This document shows, piece by piece, positions 7,675 to 17,178 of a stretch of DNA of 38,124 bases. This stretch comes from Stenotrophomonas maltophilia (GTDB lineage: Bacteria; Pseudomonadota; Gammaproteobacteria; Xanthomonadales; Xanthomonadaceae), in contig NZ_RAUX01000054.1 in assembly GCF_013464485.1 (NCBI RefSeq), positions 291 through 38,414 of the forward strand. The letters are read 5' to 3'. The stretch's first letter is position 1. The number at the start of each line of letters is the position of its first letter. The translations under genes and the position numbers were made by a program. The notes beneath the pieces are model-generated. The model made no database searches, was not told the DNA's origin, and worked only from the letters and a program-made list of their open reading frames with translations.

Positions 7675-8009
7675 TGCGTACTGCACCTTCGACAGAGAAG
7701 TTACAAATGATATGAATCGCCATGTTAAGGAACGCGTACGGAATAGCCTTCCTGCGCCGCAACACGGCGATTCCCCGTTTTACCCCTGCCGGCGGGTGGG
7801 GGGCCAATAACAACAACGTATTCAGTCGTTGCTGCAAAGCATCAGAATACGCCTCTGGCTGACCGCCAGTACAACGCCCTGGACGGTTCCACGCGCAGGC
7901 CCGGCATCGGCCGATGCTCCACGGCCAACCGGACGCCCCGGTATGGACGTGGCGGCTGCCAGCATGGCGGCAACGCGCTACCCTTGCCGCCCCCGATCTG
8001 GCCGCACCC
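7675..8009. promoter_or_regulatory. Divergent control region between bkd operon and kynA
   Basis: This 335-base gap separates two divergent catabolic units and contains no convincing gene. On the minus side a TATCAT (7712-7707) is a fair minus-10 for the bkd operon, giving a leader of about 25 bases. An inverted repeat, CAACG (7814-7818) and CGTTG (7827-7831) with an 8-base spacer, lies near the middle and could bind a regulator; within 7812-7832 the symmetry extends to AACAACG/CGTTGCT. A small hairpin CTGGC/GCCAG is at 7854-7868. The kynA start has no strong ribosome site nearby. These are candidates from inspection only. Confidence 0.35.
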
Positions 8010-8885
8010 ATGTCCGTCGATAACAACCAACGCGATCTCGAAGCCGGCATCCACACCGACCTGCAGGGGCGCCTGACCTACGGTGGCTACCTGCGGCTGG
8101 ACCAGCTGCTCAGCGCGCAGCAGCCGCTGTCCAACCCGCCGCACCACGACGAGATGCTCTTCATCATCCAGCACCAGACGTCGGAGCTGTGGCTGAAGTT
8201 GCTTGGCCACGAACTGCGTGCCGCAATCGGCTTCCTGCAGCGCGATGAAGTCTGGCAGTGCCGCAAGGTGCTGGCGCGCAGCAAGCAGGTGCTGCGCCAG
8301 CTGACCGAGCAGTGGTCGGTGCTGGAAACGCTGACGCCGTCCGAGTACATGGGCTTCCGCGACGTGCTGGGCCCTTCGTCGGGCTTCCAGTCGCTGCAGT
8401 ACCGCTACATCGAGTTCCTGCTGGGCAACAAGAACGCGCAGATGCTGCAGGTGTTCGAGCATGATGCGGCCGGGCAGGCGCAGCTGCGCACCGTACTGGA
8501 GGCGCCGAGCCTGTACGAGGAGTTCCTGAAGTACCTGGCCCGCTTCGGTCACGCTGTTCCGGCGGTCTACGAGGCCCATGACTGGACCCAGCCGCATGTG
8601 GCCGACGACGCACTGCAGCCGGTCTTCGAACGCATTTACCAGGACACCGACCGTTACTGGCGCGAGTATTCGCTGTGCGAGGACCTGGTGGACCTGGAGA
8701 CCGCCTTCCAGCTCTGGCGCTTCCGGCACATGCGCACGGTGATGCGGGTGATCGGCTTCAAGCGCGGCACCGGCGGCTCGTCCGGTGTGGGCTTCCTGGC
8801 CAAGGCGCTGGAACTGACCTTCTTCCCCGAGCTGTTCCAGGTGCGCACCAGCCTGCAGGCCGGGCCCCCGGCAGAACAGGGCTGA
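8010..8885 (+). CDS. kynA: Tryptophan 2,3-dioxygenase
   Basis: A 291-residue heme dioxygenase that opens L-Trp to N-formylkynurenine, the first step of kynurenine breakdown. The sequence follows the Xanthomonas enzyme closely: His55 in [11 protein letters not shown] is at the same residue number as the active-site His of that enzyme. The [12 protein letters not shown] block contains the substrate-binding Tyr and Arg, and [12 protein letters not shown] carries the proximal heme His. The [15 protein letters not shown] segment is the mobile loop that closes over the substrate. I start at the ATG at 8010 ([13 protein letters not shown]), which matches the family start; the frame stays open upstream but the added residues look like non-coding sequence. 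No kynurenine formamidase or kynureninase is in the window. A peptide transporter follows 180 bases downstream. Confidence 0.96.
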   Translation: MSVDNNQRDLEAGIHTDLQGRLTYGGYLRLDQLLSAQQPLSNPPHHDEMLFIIQHQTSELWLKLLGHELRAAIGFLQRDEVWQCRKVLARSKQVLRQLTEQWSVLETLTPSEYMGFRDVLGPSSGFQSLQYRYIEFLLGNKNAQMLQVFEHDAAGQAQLRTVLEAPSLYEEFLKYLARFGHAVPAVYEAHDWTQPHVADDALQPVFERIYQDTDRYWREYSLCEDLVDLETAFQLWRFRHMRTVMRVIGFKRGTGGSSGVGFLAKALELTFFPELFQVRTSLQAGPPAEQG

Positions 8886-9065
8886 TCCGTATTCAGCTTG
8901 GATCCGGGCCGCTGGCTGGATCGTTTCAGATGCAAGTTCAGCGAGCAGGCCGGCACCTGCCTCAAACGGCGTGTATTTGACGTGAACGGCACAAGTCGGT
9001 GATCCTCGCGCGTTGCTCCATTGCACATCGGACGTGCTCGTCATCCACCGAACCAGGAAACCCGC

Positions 9066-10565
<1,500 letters not shown>

Positions 10566-10584
10566 CGATGAGAGGGTAGAAGGC

Positions 10585-11190
10585 ATGCGCATGAAGCTCG
10601 GTAGTGCAGTGGTGGTGGTCTGTGCGGCGCTGATCGGCGCCTGTTCCCAACCGCAACCGCCTGCTGCCGCCGAGCCCACGCAGCCCCTGGATACCCGACC
10701 CACCGAGCCACCGGCCGCTGATCCCAGCGTGCCGGTGGCCTCGGGCAACACCCCGACCGCCGCTGACATCGCCGCCATCGCCGGGCTTGGCGCGCAGTTC
10801 GACCCGGCCCGTGACCCCGCCGACGACCTGGCCACCGCCAAGGTGGAAGCCCAGCGTGGCAACAAACGCATCCTGCTCGAGGTCGGTAACGCCGCCTGCG
10901 ACCGGTGCCATGCGCTGGATGCGGCCGTGGAAGGCAACGGCGACCTGCGCCGATTCCGCGATGCCCACTACGTGTGGGTGAAGGTCAATGCCAGCGACGA
11001 GCAGCCCAACACGGCCTTCTTCAACCAGTTCCCGGTGATGGAGCGCGACTATCCTCACCTGCTGGTGCTGGATGCCGACGGCAGCCTGCTGGTCTCGCAG
11101 GCCACCGGCGAGCTGCGCAGGGGCGAGGCGTTCCAGCCCACGCGAGTGACCGCGTTCCTCAAGCAGTGGGCACCTGACAAACCGGAATAG
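10585..11190 (+). CDS. Thioredoxin-like lipoprotein
   Basis: A 201-residue exported lipoprotein. A short signal peptide ends in the lipobox LIGAC, making Cys20 the lipidated residue. A Pro-rich tether (about 22-58) follows, then a thioredoxin-fold domain (about 90-195) with a CDRC redox centre at residues 105-108 and a Pro at 157 (DYPHLLVLD) in the position of the cis-proline. This layout resembles the thioredoxin_7/DUF255-like families; whether it reduces, oxidises or only binds is not shown. Residue +2 after Cys20 is Ser, so outer-membrane sorting is expected. It starts 19 bases after the peptide transporter gene. The CDRC tetrad is unusual compared with CGPC or CPHC. Confidence 0.85.
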   Translation: MRMKLGSAVVVVCAALIGACSQPQPPAAAEPTQPLDTRPTEPPAADPSVPVASGNTPTAADIAAIAGLGAQFDPARDPADDLATAKVEAQRGNKRILLEVGNAACDRCHALDAAVEGNGDLRRFRDAHYVWVKVNASDEQPNTAFFNQFPVMERDYPHLLVLDADGSLLVSQATGELRRGEAFQPTRVTAFLKQWAPDKPE

Positions 11191-11191
11191 G

Positions 11192-11282
11192 GTAGTGCCG
11201 GCCGCTGACCGGCAACTGCCGGAGATGCCGACCGTTGGTCGCCACTGATGTTGGGTCGCATCCACGCATGGCGTGGATCTAC
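11192..11282. repeat. Cluster of SMAG-type palindromes
   Basis: Three palindromes fill most of the gap before the next gene. A GTAG-headed TGCCGGCCGCTGACCGGCA lies at 11192-11214. A degenerate GCCGACCGTTGGTCGCC lies near 11227-11243. An inverted ATCCACGC-type element at 11260-11282 ends in CTAC. The first type returns, cut by the window edge, at 38107. Confidence 0.8.
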
Positions 11283-11392
11283 TGTGGGTGCGATCACATT
11301 CCCGGAATCGGCATCTCAACTTCGCCAAGCGCTCGCCGTTACCGGCAAGGACCTCAGTCGACATCCCGTCGATGCACCCTACCGGAACGCCC

Positions 11393-12529
11393 ATGCACAG
11401 CGACCACGCCGAACGATTGCCCGAACCCGCCGGCGACCTGGCCGAGGCCGGAGCAGGCGACGGCGTGACTCTGCCGCCGCAGGAGGCGCTGCTCGATGAC
11501 GCCGGTACTGGCGACACAGTTGAACTGGCGCCGCCGCGCCATCGCCTGCCGCAGATCGCGCTGCCCGACAACGTGGTGTTGAAGGGTGCGGTGCAGAAAC
11601 TGGTCGAGCAGAAATCACGGCTCGATGCATTGGCCGCCGACGGCCAGCTGGCCGGGTTGCTGCCGCCGGAATGGCAGGGCCATGGCGTGCGTGCGATCGA
11701 ACTGTCCACCTTCATCCAGGGCGTGTTGCCGTTCCTGCAGCCCGGCGAGCGTGGCGAGACCGCGCCCGCGCGCCTGCCAGTGCGGCACGTCCTGGGTGAC
11801 GACAGCCGCTGGGGCCTGGACGATGTGTCCGAACCGAAGTCGCTGGCCTGGTACCTGGCCAGTGACGAACGCGCCACGGCCGGCAGCAAGGACGTGGCCG
11901 AGGCCTACCTGGTGGGCGCGCTTGGCCTGGCGTGGATGCAGGAAGGGCGCAGCCGCCCGGGTTTCCTGCGTGCGATGGGGCAGGACAGCCTGGCGGCGCG
12001 GGTGACCATGCTCGGTTACCCACCGGCCAACGAACTGGCGCTGTACAGCGTTACTGCGTATGGGCAGCAACAGATCTGGTGCGTGCACGGCCGTCGTCGC
12101 ATGCGCCCGCTGGTGGCGCCGTGGCTGAGCGTGCCGCTGCTGACCGCCTACGGCGTGCCGGCACCGGTGGCGTGGCCATCCAGCTTCCCGCCGGTGGATG
12201 CCGTGGCCGAACTGCTGGCTACCGCACGCCAAGGCCGCACGCTGCCGGAAGTGGACCTGGCCAAGGCGGTGGCGAAGATCGCCGAGGACGCTGCCTCCGA
12301 AGCCTGGCAGCCGGTCAGCCTGCTGCAGCTCAACACCTGGTCACCGCGTTGGCATTTCTTCCTGGGCACCTTCGTCGGCCTGCCATCGCTGCTGCTGGTG
12401 GCCGCCGCGCTGGCGTTGCCGGGGGCGGTCGAAGCCGCCACCGTCGCCGCCTCGCTCGGCTTCGCCGGTGGCGCCATTGCCGCGCTGGCCGTGCCGTGGA
12501 TCCACGCGCGCCGCAAGCATCTGAGCTGA
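11393..12529 (+). CDS. Uncharacterised protein with C-terminal membrane hairpin
   Basis: I do not recognise this 378-residue protein. The first 60 residues are acidic and low in complexity. The middle is a soluble domain with a conserved-looking stretch (DDSRWGLDDVSEPKSLAWYLASDE) and several aromatic-rich strands (YSVTAYGQQQIWCVHGRRRMRP). Near the C terminus two hydrophobic segments (about 326-345 and 350-370, FFLGTFVGLPSLLLVAAALA and TVAASLGFAGGAIAALAV) should form a membrane hairpin with a basic HARRKH tail in the cytoplasm, so it is a tail-anchored membrane protein without a signal peptide. The ATG at 11393 has GGAA upstream; an ATG at 11372 is possible. Its stop is two bases from a 77-base inverted repeat. 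Confidence 0.7.
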   Translation: MHSDHAERLPEPAGDLAEAGAGDGVTLPPQEALLDDAGTGDTVELAPPRHRLPQIALPDNVVLKGAVQKLVEQKSRLDALAADGQLAGLLPPEWQGHGVRAIELSTFIQGVLPFLQPGERGETAPARLPVRHVLGDDSRWGLDDVSEPKSLAWYLASDERATAGSKDVAEAYLVGALGLAWMQEGRSRPGFLRAMGQDSLAARVTMLGYPPANELALYSVTAYGQQQIWCVHGRRRMRPLVAPWLSVPLLTAYGVPAPVAWPSSFPPVDAVAELLATARQGRTLPEVDLAKAVAKIAEDAASEAWQPVSLLQLNTWSPRWHFFLGTFVGLPSLLLVAAALALPGAVEAATVAASLGFAGGAIAALAVPWIHARRKHLS

Positions 12530-12530
12530 G

Positions 12531-12607
12531 AAAAGGGGACGGAGGGGATTAAGTCGTTTCAGGCACATGCGTGCTGACTGCGGCTTAATCCCCTCCGTCC
12601 CCTTTTT
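12531..12607. repeat. Long inverted repeat, GGGGACGGAGGGGATTAAG family (copy 1)
   Basis: A 23-bp arm, AAAAGGGGACGGAGGGGATT plus AAG (12531-12553), pairs perfectly with 12584-12606 and encloses a 30-base loop. With A-runs on one side and T-runs on the other, it can end transcription from both convergent neighbours (378-residue protein and MarR regulator). The outer boundary lies against the stop codons of both genes. Related copies are at 15798-15835 (one arm) and 27464-27514. Confidence 0.88.
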
Positions 12608-12609
12608 CT

Positions 12610-13104
12610 TCAGACCCCTTCGCCCATCCGCTCCAGGCCGTCGCCGGCCAATCGCAGGATCAGCTTTTCCAGAAGCTGCTCTTCCTCCTCGCTCAGCACC
12701 GACATCAGCTTGCGGGTGATCTCGATCACCATCGGTGCGATGGTTTCGTACACCTCGAAGCCAGCCGCCGACAGCGCCAGCACCGAGCGGCGGCGATCGT
12801 CGCCGTGGGTCTCGCGCTTGATGAAGCCGCGCTCCAGCAGGCGGGCCACGGCGCGGCTGACCGCCACCTTGTCCATCGCCGTACGGTCGGAGACCTCGCT
12901 GGCCGAGGAGCCGGGGTACAGCGCCAGGATGGTGATGACCCGCCATTCGGGAATCGCCAGACCGTAACGATCACCGTATAGCTTGGCGATGTTGCCGCTG
13001 ACCCGGTTGGACAGCACGCTCAGCCGGTACGGCAGGAACTGTTCCAGGTCGAGCAGGACGTGTGAGGCACGCAGGCGGGTCGAGGCAGGATCGGCGGGGC
13101 TCAT
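12610..13104 (-). CDS. MarR-family regulator, probable controller of hppD-hmgA
   Basis: A 164-residue winged-helix protein of MarR type. The core DNA-binding region is residues 52-112, with the SASEVSDRTAMDKVAVSRAVARLLERGFI helices followed by the wing sequence ETHGDDRRRSVLALSAAG, in which the DDRR is the usual conserved turn. Helices at both ends (15-45 and 118-155) form the dimer interface. The ATG at 13104 has AAGGTG 9 bases upstream. It is transcribed away from hppD, 129 bases off, and MarR proteins commonly repress such divergent aromatic-degradation genes until the substrate or a product binds. That role is inferred from position. Its stop codon lies inside the shared edge of the inverted repeat at 12531-12607. 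Confidence 0.9.
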   Translation of the reverse strand: MSPADPASTRLRASHVLLDLEQFLPYRLSVLSNRVSGNIAKLYGDRYGLAIPEWRVITILALYPGSSASEVSDRTAMDKVAVSRAVARLLERGFIKRETHGDDRRRSVLALSAAGFEVYETIAPMVIEITRKLMSVLSEEEEQLLEKLILRLAGDGLERMGEGV

Positions 13105-13201
13105 GTTGCGGTGCACCTTGCTGGTGGTTTCAAGTGTAACTATAAGGGGTAGGTCCAGACCCTGCATTCTCGCCGGGTCCCTACCTGCCCGCACCTGGTT
13201 T

Positions 13202-13216
13202 GTACCGATGCGGTAC
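13202..13216. promoter_or_regulatory. hppD: Perfect palindrome before the hppD start (candidate operator)
   Basis: GTACCG (13202-13207) and CGGTAC (13211-13216) form a perfect inverted repeat around ATG. It lies 7 bases before the GGAG ribosome site of hppD. It could be an operator for the divergent MarR regulator or an RNA hairpin near the ribosome site. A second candidate, the AT-rich TTCAAGTGTAACTATA, lies nearer the regulator start (about 13128-13143). Confidence 0.4.
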
Positions 13217-13233
13217 CGATTCGGAGCCACGCC

Positions 13234-14346
13234 ATGAATACCGCAGTCCCGACCGCCTCGCACCCCAACCCCGGCATGCAGGTCACCACCTTCGAGAACC
13301 CGATGGGCATCGACGGTTTCGAGTTCGTCGAATTCGCCGCCCCGGCCGGCCGTGGCCAGGAGCTGCACGCGTACTTCCGGAAGATGGGCTTCAGCGCGGT
13401 GCTCAAGCACAAGCAGCGTCCGATTACCGTCTATCGCCAGGGCGACGTCAACTTCCTGGTCAATGAAGACCCCGATTCGTTCGCCGCCGACTTCGCCGAG
13501 AAGCACGGTCCGTGCGCCTGCGGCTTCGCAATCCGCTTCAAGAAGCCGGGCCAGGAGGTCTACCAGACCGCGCTGGGCAACGGCGCCGAAGCCATCGCCT
13601 TCAAGCCGGACAGCAAGGCGGTCAGCGCCCCGGTCATCAAGGGCATCGGCGATTGCATGCTGTACCTGGTCGACCGCTACGGTGCGGCCGGCAGCATCTT
13701 CGACGGCGACTACGAGCCGATCGCCGGTGCCGATCTGCGTCCGTTCGGCTTCGGCCTGACCTTCATCGACCACCTGACCCACAACCTGTACTTCGGCAAC
13801 ATGCAGCAGTGGTCGGATTACTACGAGCGCCTGTTCAACTTCCGCGAAATCCGCTACTTCGACATCAAGGGCCTGAAGACCGGCCTGGTGTCCAAGGCGA
13901 TGACCGCGCCGGACGGCATCGTGCGCATCCCGCTGAACGAATCGTCGGACCCGAAGAGCCAGATCAACGAGTACCTGGAAGCCTACAAGGGCGAGGGCAT
14001 CCAGCACATCGCCTGCTTCACCGACAACATCTACGATACCGTTGAAGCCATGCGTGCGCAGGGCGTGGATTTCCTCGACACGCCGGAGACCTACTTCGAC
14101 GTGATCGACCAACGCGTGCCGAACCACGGTGAAGACGTGCCGCGCCTGGCGAAGAACAAGATCCTGATCGATGCCGATCCGGAAACCCACCAGCGCAAGC
14201 TGCTGCAGATCTTCACCCAGAACTGCATCGGCCCGATCTTCTTCGAGATCATCCAGCGCAAGGGCAACGAAGGCTTCGGCGAAGGCAACTTCACCGCGCT
14301 GTTCGAGAGCATCGAGCGCGACCAGATCCGCCGCGGCGTGCTGTAA
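13234..14346 (+). CDS. hppD: 4-hydroxyphenylpyruvate dioxygenase
   Basis: A 370-residue non-heme iron enzyme converting 4-hydroxyphenylpyruvate into homogentisate in tyrosine breakdown. The two-domain VOC architecture is intact. The three iron ligands are visible as His180 (IDHLTHNLYFGNM), His258 (GIQHIACFTDNIY) and Glu338 (IFFEIIQRKG). The C-terminal gate helix (NFTALFESIERDQIRRGVL) is also present. GGAG at 13223-13226 precedes the ATG by 7 bases. It heads a likely two-gene unit with hmgA, 102 bases downstream, and diverges from a MarR regulator. Loss of the downstream step would let homogentisate polymerise to brown pyomelanin. Confidence 0.97.
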   Translation: MNTAVPTASHPNPGMQVTTFENPMGIDGFEFVEFAAPAGRGQELHAYFRKMGFSAVLKHKQRPITVYRQGDVNFLVNEDPDSFAADFAEKHGPCACGFAIRFKKPGQEVYQTALGNGAEAIAFKPDSKAVSAPVIKGIGDCMLYLVDRYGAAGSIFDGDYEPIAGADLRPFGFGLTFIDHLTHNLYFGNMQQWSDYYERLFNFREIRYFDIKGLKTGLVSKAMTAPDGIVRIPLNESSDPKSQINEYLEAYKGEGIQHIACFTDNIYDTVEAMRAQGVDFLDTPETYFDVIDQRVPNHGEDVPRLAKNKILIDADPETHQRKLLQIFTQNCIGPIFFEIIQRKGNEGFGEGNFTALFESIERDQIRRGVL

Positions 14347-14354
14347 GGTCATCG

Positions 14355-14413
14355 GTAGCGCCGGGCCCGTCCCGGCGCCTGCCCATCTGTAGAGCCGAGC
14401 CATGCTCGGCTGC
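14355..14413 (+). repeat. Two SMAG elements between hppD and hmgA
   Basis: Two GTAG-headed palindromes follow each other in the same orientation. The first pairs CGCCGGG with CCCGGCG at 14355-14379. The second, at 14389-14413, pairs AGCCGAGC with GCTCGGCT and matches the pair at 35080-35154. In the messenger they would form two hairpins between the cistrons. Confidence 0.82.
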
Positions 14414-14448
14414 TTTCCGTTCCGGTCTCGCCGTACCCAGGAGCCCCC

Positions 14449-15756
14449 ATGTCCCCCGCCATCGCCGCCCGCGGCTACCAGTCCGGCTTCGGCAACGAAT
14501 TCGCTACCGAGGCCGTTGCCGGCGCGCTGCCGGTCGGGCAGAACTCACCGCAGAAGGTGGCCCACGGCCTGTACGCCGAACAGCTGACCGGCACCGCCTT
14601 CACCGCGCCGCGCGGCAGCAACCGCCGCAGCTGGCTGTACCGGATCCGCCCGGCGGTGGCCCATGGCGAGTTCACCCCGTTCGCGCAGTCGCAGCTGCAG
14701 TGTGATTTCGGCGCACAGCCGGCCTCGCCGAACCAGCTGCGCTGGAGCCCGCTGCCGCTGCCGGAACTGCCGACCGACTTCGTCGAGGGCCTGTACACGA
14801 TGGGCGGCAATGGCTCGCCCGATGCACACGCGGGTGTTGGCATCCATCTCTACGCCGCCAACCGCGACATGGTCGGCCGCTACTTCTACAACGCCGATGG
14901 CGAGCTGCTGATCGTGCCGCAGCTGGGCGCGCTGCGCCTGCTGACCGAGCTGGGCGTGATCGAAATCGAGCCGCAGCAGATTGCGGTGATTCCGCGTGGC
15001 GTGCGCTTCCGCGTGGAGCTGCCCGATGGCCCGAGCCGCGGCTACATCTGCGAGAACTACGGTGCGCTGCTGAAGCTGCCCGACCTCGGCCCGATTGGTT
15101 CCAACGGCCTGGCAAACCCGCGCGACTTCGAAACCCCGCACGCCGCGTTCGAAGATGTCGACGGCGACTTCGAACTGATCGCCAAGTTCGAAGGCCGCCT
15201 GTGGCGTGCGCCGATAGACCATTCGCCGCTGGACGTGGTGGCCTGGCACGGCAATTACGCGCCGTACCGCTACGACCTGCGCCGCTTCAACACCATCGGC
15301 TCGATCAGCTACGACCACCCGGACCCGTCGATCTTCCTGGTGCTGCATTCGCCCAGCGACACCCCGGGCACCAGCAACATGGACTTCGCGATCTTCCCGC
15401 CGCGCTGGCTGGTGGCGCAGAACACGTTCCGGCCGCCATGGTTCCACCGCAACATCGCCAGCGAGTTCATGGGCCTGGTGCATGGTGCCTACGACGCCAA
15501 GGCCGAAGGCTTCGTGCCGGGCGGTGCCTCGCTGCACAATTGCATGAGCGGCCACGGCCCGGATGCACCGACGTTCGACAAGGCGTCCAATGCCGACCTG
15601 TCCAAGGCGGATGTGATCAAGGACACGATGGCCTTCATGTTCGAGACCCGCGCAGTGATCCGCCCGACCGCACAGGCACTGGCCGCCGGCCACCGCCAGG
15701 GCGATTACCAGCAGTGCTGGAACGGGCTGCGCAACAACTTCCGGTCATCCCGCTAG
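14449..15756 (+). CDS. hmgA: Homogentisate 1,2-dioxygenase
   Basis: A 435-residue cupin-fold iron enzyme that opens the homogentisate ring to maleylacetoacetate. The start [13 protein letters not shown] is the family signature. The iron ligands are readable as His333 and Glu339 in [13 protein letters not shown] and His369 in [13 protein letters not shown]; these numbers are two below those of the human enzyme, as expected from the shorter N terminus. AGGAG precedes the ATG closely. It follows hppD across two SMAG hairpins and is probably co-transcribed. Maleylacetoacetate isomerase and fumarylacetoacetase are not in the window, so the pathway is completed elsewhere. Confidence 0.97.
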   Translation: MSPAIAARGYQSGFGNEFATEAVAGALPVGQNSPQKVAHGLYAEQLTGTAFTAPRGSNRRSWLYRIRPAVAHGEFTPFAQSQLQCDFGAQPASPNQLRWSPLPLPELPTDFVEGLYTMGGNGSPDAHAGVGIHLYAANRDMVGRYFYNADGELLIVPQLGALRLLTELGVIEIEPQQIAVIPRGVRFRVELPDGPSRGYICENYGALLKLPDLGPIGSNGLANPRDFETPHAAFEDVDGDFELIAKFEGRLWRAPIDHSPLDVVAWHGNYAPYRYDLRRFNTIGSISYDHPDPSIFLVLHSPSDTPGTSNMDFAIFPPRWLVAQNTFRPPWFHRNIASEFMGLVHGAYDAKAEGFVPGGASLHNCMSGHGPDAPTFDKASNADLSKADVIKDTMAFMFETRAVIRPTAQALAAGHRQGDYQQCWNGLRNNFRSSR

Positions 15757-15760
15757 CGTG

Positions 15761-15784
15761 GTGGGTGCCGACCTTGGTCGGCAC
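15761..15784. repeat. REP/SMAG-type palindrome
   Basis: GTGGG head followed by TGCCGACC pairing with GGTCGGCA, five bases after the hmgA stop. Confidence 0.75.
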
Positions 15785-15797
15785 GCGCTTATGTGCT

Positions 15798-15835
15798 TGA
15801 AACGACTTAATCCCCTCCGTCCCCTTTTTCTTCAG
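15798..15835 (-). repeat. Single arm of the GGGGACGGAGGGGATTAAG family (copy 2)
   Basis: This stretch repeats the right arm of the 12531-12607 element (CTTAATCCCCTCCGTCCCCT then TTTTCTTCAG) together with the loop word TGAAACGA, but the opposite arm is absent. The stop codon of the minus-strand gene (TCA at 15832-15834) lies in the shared CTTCAG edge. Confidence 0.85.
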
Positions 15836-16431
15836 GCGACTTCGGCGAAGGCGTCGCAATGCTCCAAGGGCAACGCCTCCAGCAGGCGCTGCCGCACGCG
15901 CTGGCAATAGCCATCCGAAGTGAGCGCGGGCAGCAGCTGCATTGCCGACTGCAGCCGCTGCAGCACCTCATCCTCCGCACGCGCCTGCTGCAGGTCGCGG
16001 AACAGTGCCGCCGCCTGTGGATGCCGCTGCATCTCCAGGATGCCCAGCACATAGATGCGTGCGGCCACCAGCGAGCGGCGGCGCTCGACCGGCGCGGTGG
16101 CTGCTGCCGGCACTTGTGCCGGCGCAACCTTGGGCAGCTCGGCAACGACTTGAGGGGAGGGTACTGCCGCTGCCGGGCCGGTGCTCAGATACCCTGCCTG
16201 CACCAGCCGGATGACCATGGCCGGCGCTTCCTGGCCGAGCAGGCCGGTCAGGTCGGCAACAGTGCGCTGGCCGTCGCACAGGATCAGCAGCCGTCGCTGG
16301 CGCATGTCCAGCGGCGCGCGGTGGGCCTGCAGCGCGGTTCGGGCGAGATCGGTCTTGCGCGGTTGCATGGAAGGGACAGCCAAGTCGGTGCACGCCGAGC
16401 CTGAACGAGGGCGATGAAACGGCGATGACAA
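15832..16431 (-). CDS. Uncharacterised protein with winged-helix-like N-terminal segment
   Basis: I do not recognise this protein. With a TTG start at 16431 it is 199 residues; with the first in-frame ATG at 16368 it is 178. The TTG has a strong GGAGG site 7 bases upstream while the ATG has none, so I report the longer form, although the extra 21 residues look unstructured. Residues around LARTALQAHRAPLDMRQRRLLILCDGQRTVADLTGLLG suggest a small winged-helix or regulatory fold of the type seen in signalling proteins, followed by an Ala/Pro/Val linker and an all-helical C-terminal half (RRRSLVAARIYVLGILEMQRH). No membrane segment is present. It diverges from the lipoprotein gene at 16494. Confidence 0.6.
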   Translation of the reverse strand: MSSPFHRPRSGSACTDLAVPSMQPRKTDLARTALQAHRAPLDMRQRRLLILCDGQRTVADLTGLLGQEAPAMVIRLVQAGYLSTGPAAAVPSPQVVAELPKVAPAQVPAAATAPVERRRSLVAARIYVLGILEMQRHPQAAALFRDLQQARAEDEVLQRLQSAMQLLPALTSDGYCQRVRQRLLEALPLEHCDAFAEVA

Positions 16432-16493
16432 TGCAGCGCCTCCACGCTCATTGCGCTAGCGTGCAACCACCTTCGTGCCAGGGAACCGCACCG

Positions 16494-17105
16494 ATGAAGC
16501 ACCTTCCGATTGCCGGTCTGTTGTTGCTGTCTCTTACCGCTTGCAACCGCACCGCCGAGGCGCCCGCCGCGGTTGATGCGACTCCCTCACCTGCCGCTGC
16601 TGCTCCTGCTGTGCCTGCACCGGCGGCAGAACAGGGCCCGGCACACCTGGATGGCTTCGCTGGCGCAAAGCTGGGTGCCGGCATCGCCGAGGTCCGCACC
16701 GGCTTCGGCACGCCGCTGCAGGGGCTGGGCACCGACGCGGCCGGCAAGCCGCTGCCCGCTGACGACAGCAACGACGGCTGCTATTTCCTGCGCCCGCAGG
16801 ATGCCGAGGATCCGCGCCTGATGATCGAGGCGCGCAAGCTGGTGCGTTACGACGTACGCAGCGCTGCCATCACCGCGCCTGGTGGCGGCAAGGTCGGCAT
16901 GACGCTGGGTGAGTTGCAGGTGCTGTACCCGGAGCGGGCCGATGTCGGCCCTGACAAGTACGACGAGAAGGCCCAGCACCTGCGCGTGCGCCCGGTGCAG
17001 GAGGGCGGCGCGGTGATCGACTTCGCGCTCGGTGCCGATGGCCGGGTCGGTGCGTGGCGCGTTGGCCGCACCCCGCAGGTTGATTATGCGGAAGGCTGTG
17101 GCTGA
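16494..17105 (+). CDS. Uncharacterised lipoprotein
   Basis: A 203-residue exported lipoprotein of unknown function. The signal peptide MKHLPIAGLLLLSLTAC ends in the lipobox LTAC, making Cys17 the lipidated residue with Asn at +2. An Ala/Pro tether follows to about residue 52. The domain after it begins LDGFAGAKLGAGIAEVRTGFG and later repeats a similar idea (KVGMTLGELQVLYPERADVG), a pattern of two short alpha-beta units also found in small periplasmic proteins that modulate wall enzymes, though I cannot name a family. Two Cys residues remain (NDGCYF and EGCG) and could form a disulfide. AGGGA lies upstream of the ATG. Confidence 0.72.
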   Translation: MKHLPIAGLLLLSLTACNRTAEAPAAVDATPSPAAAAPAVPAPAAEQGPAHLDGFAGAKLGAGIAEVRTGFGTPLQGLGTDAAGKPLPADDSNDGCYFLRPQDAEDPRLMIEARKLVRYDVRSAAITAPGGGKVGMTLGELQVLYPERADVGPDKYDEKAQHLRVRPVQEGGAVIDFALGADGRVGAWRVGRTPQVDYAEGCG

Positions 17106-17178
17106 TCTTTGATCGAAGGCCCAGCCGCGCGCTCGGGCCAAGCGTAGAATCGCGCCACGACCGCTGGGGGAGTGCTCG

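Noticed and set aside
13105-14403. Upstream extension of the MarR frame through hppD
   Set aside because: The extra residues are antisense to hppD and show no MarR similarity; AAGGTG supports the ATG at 13104.
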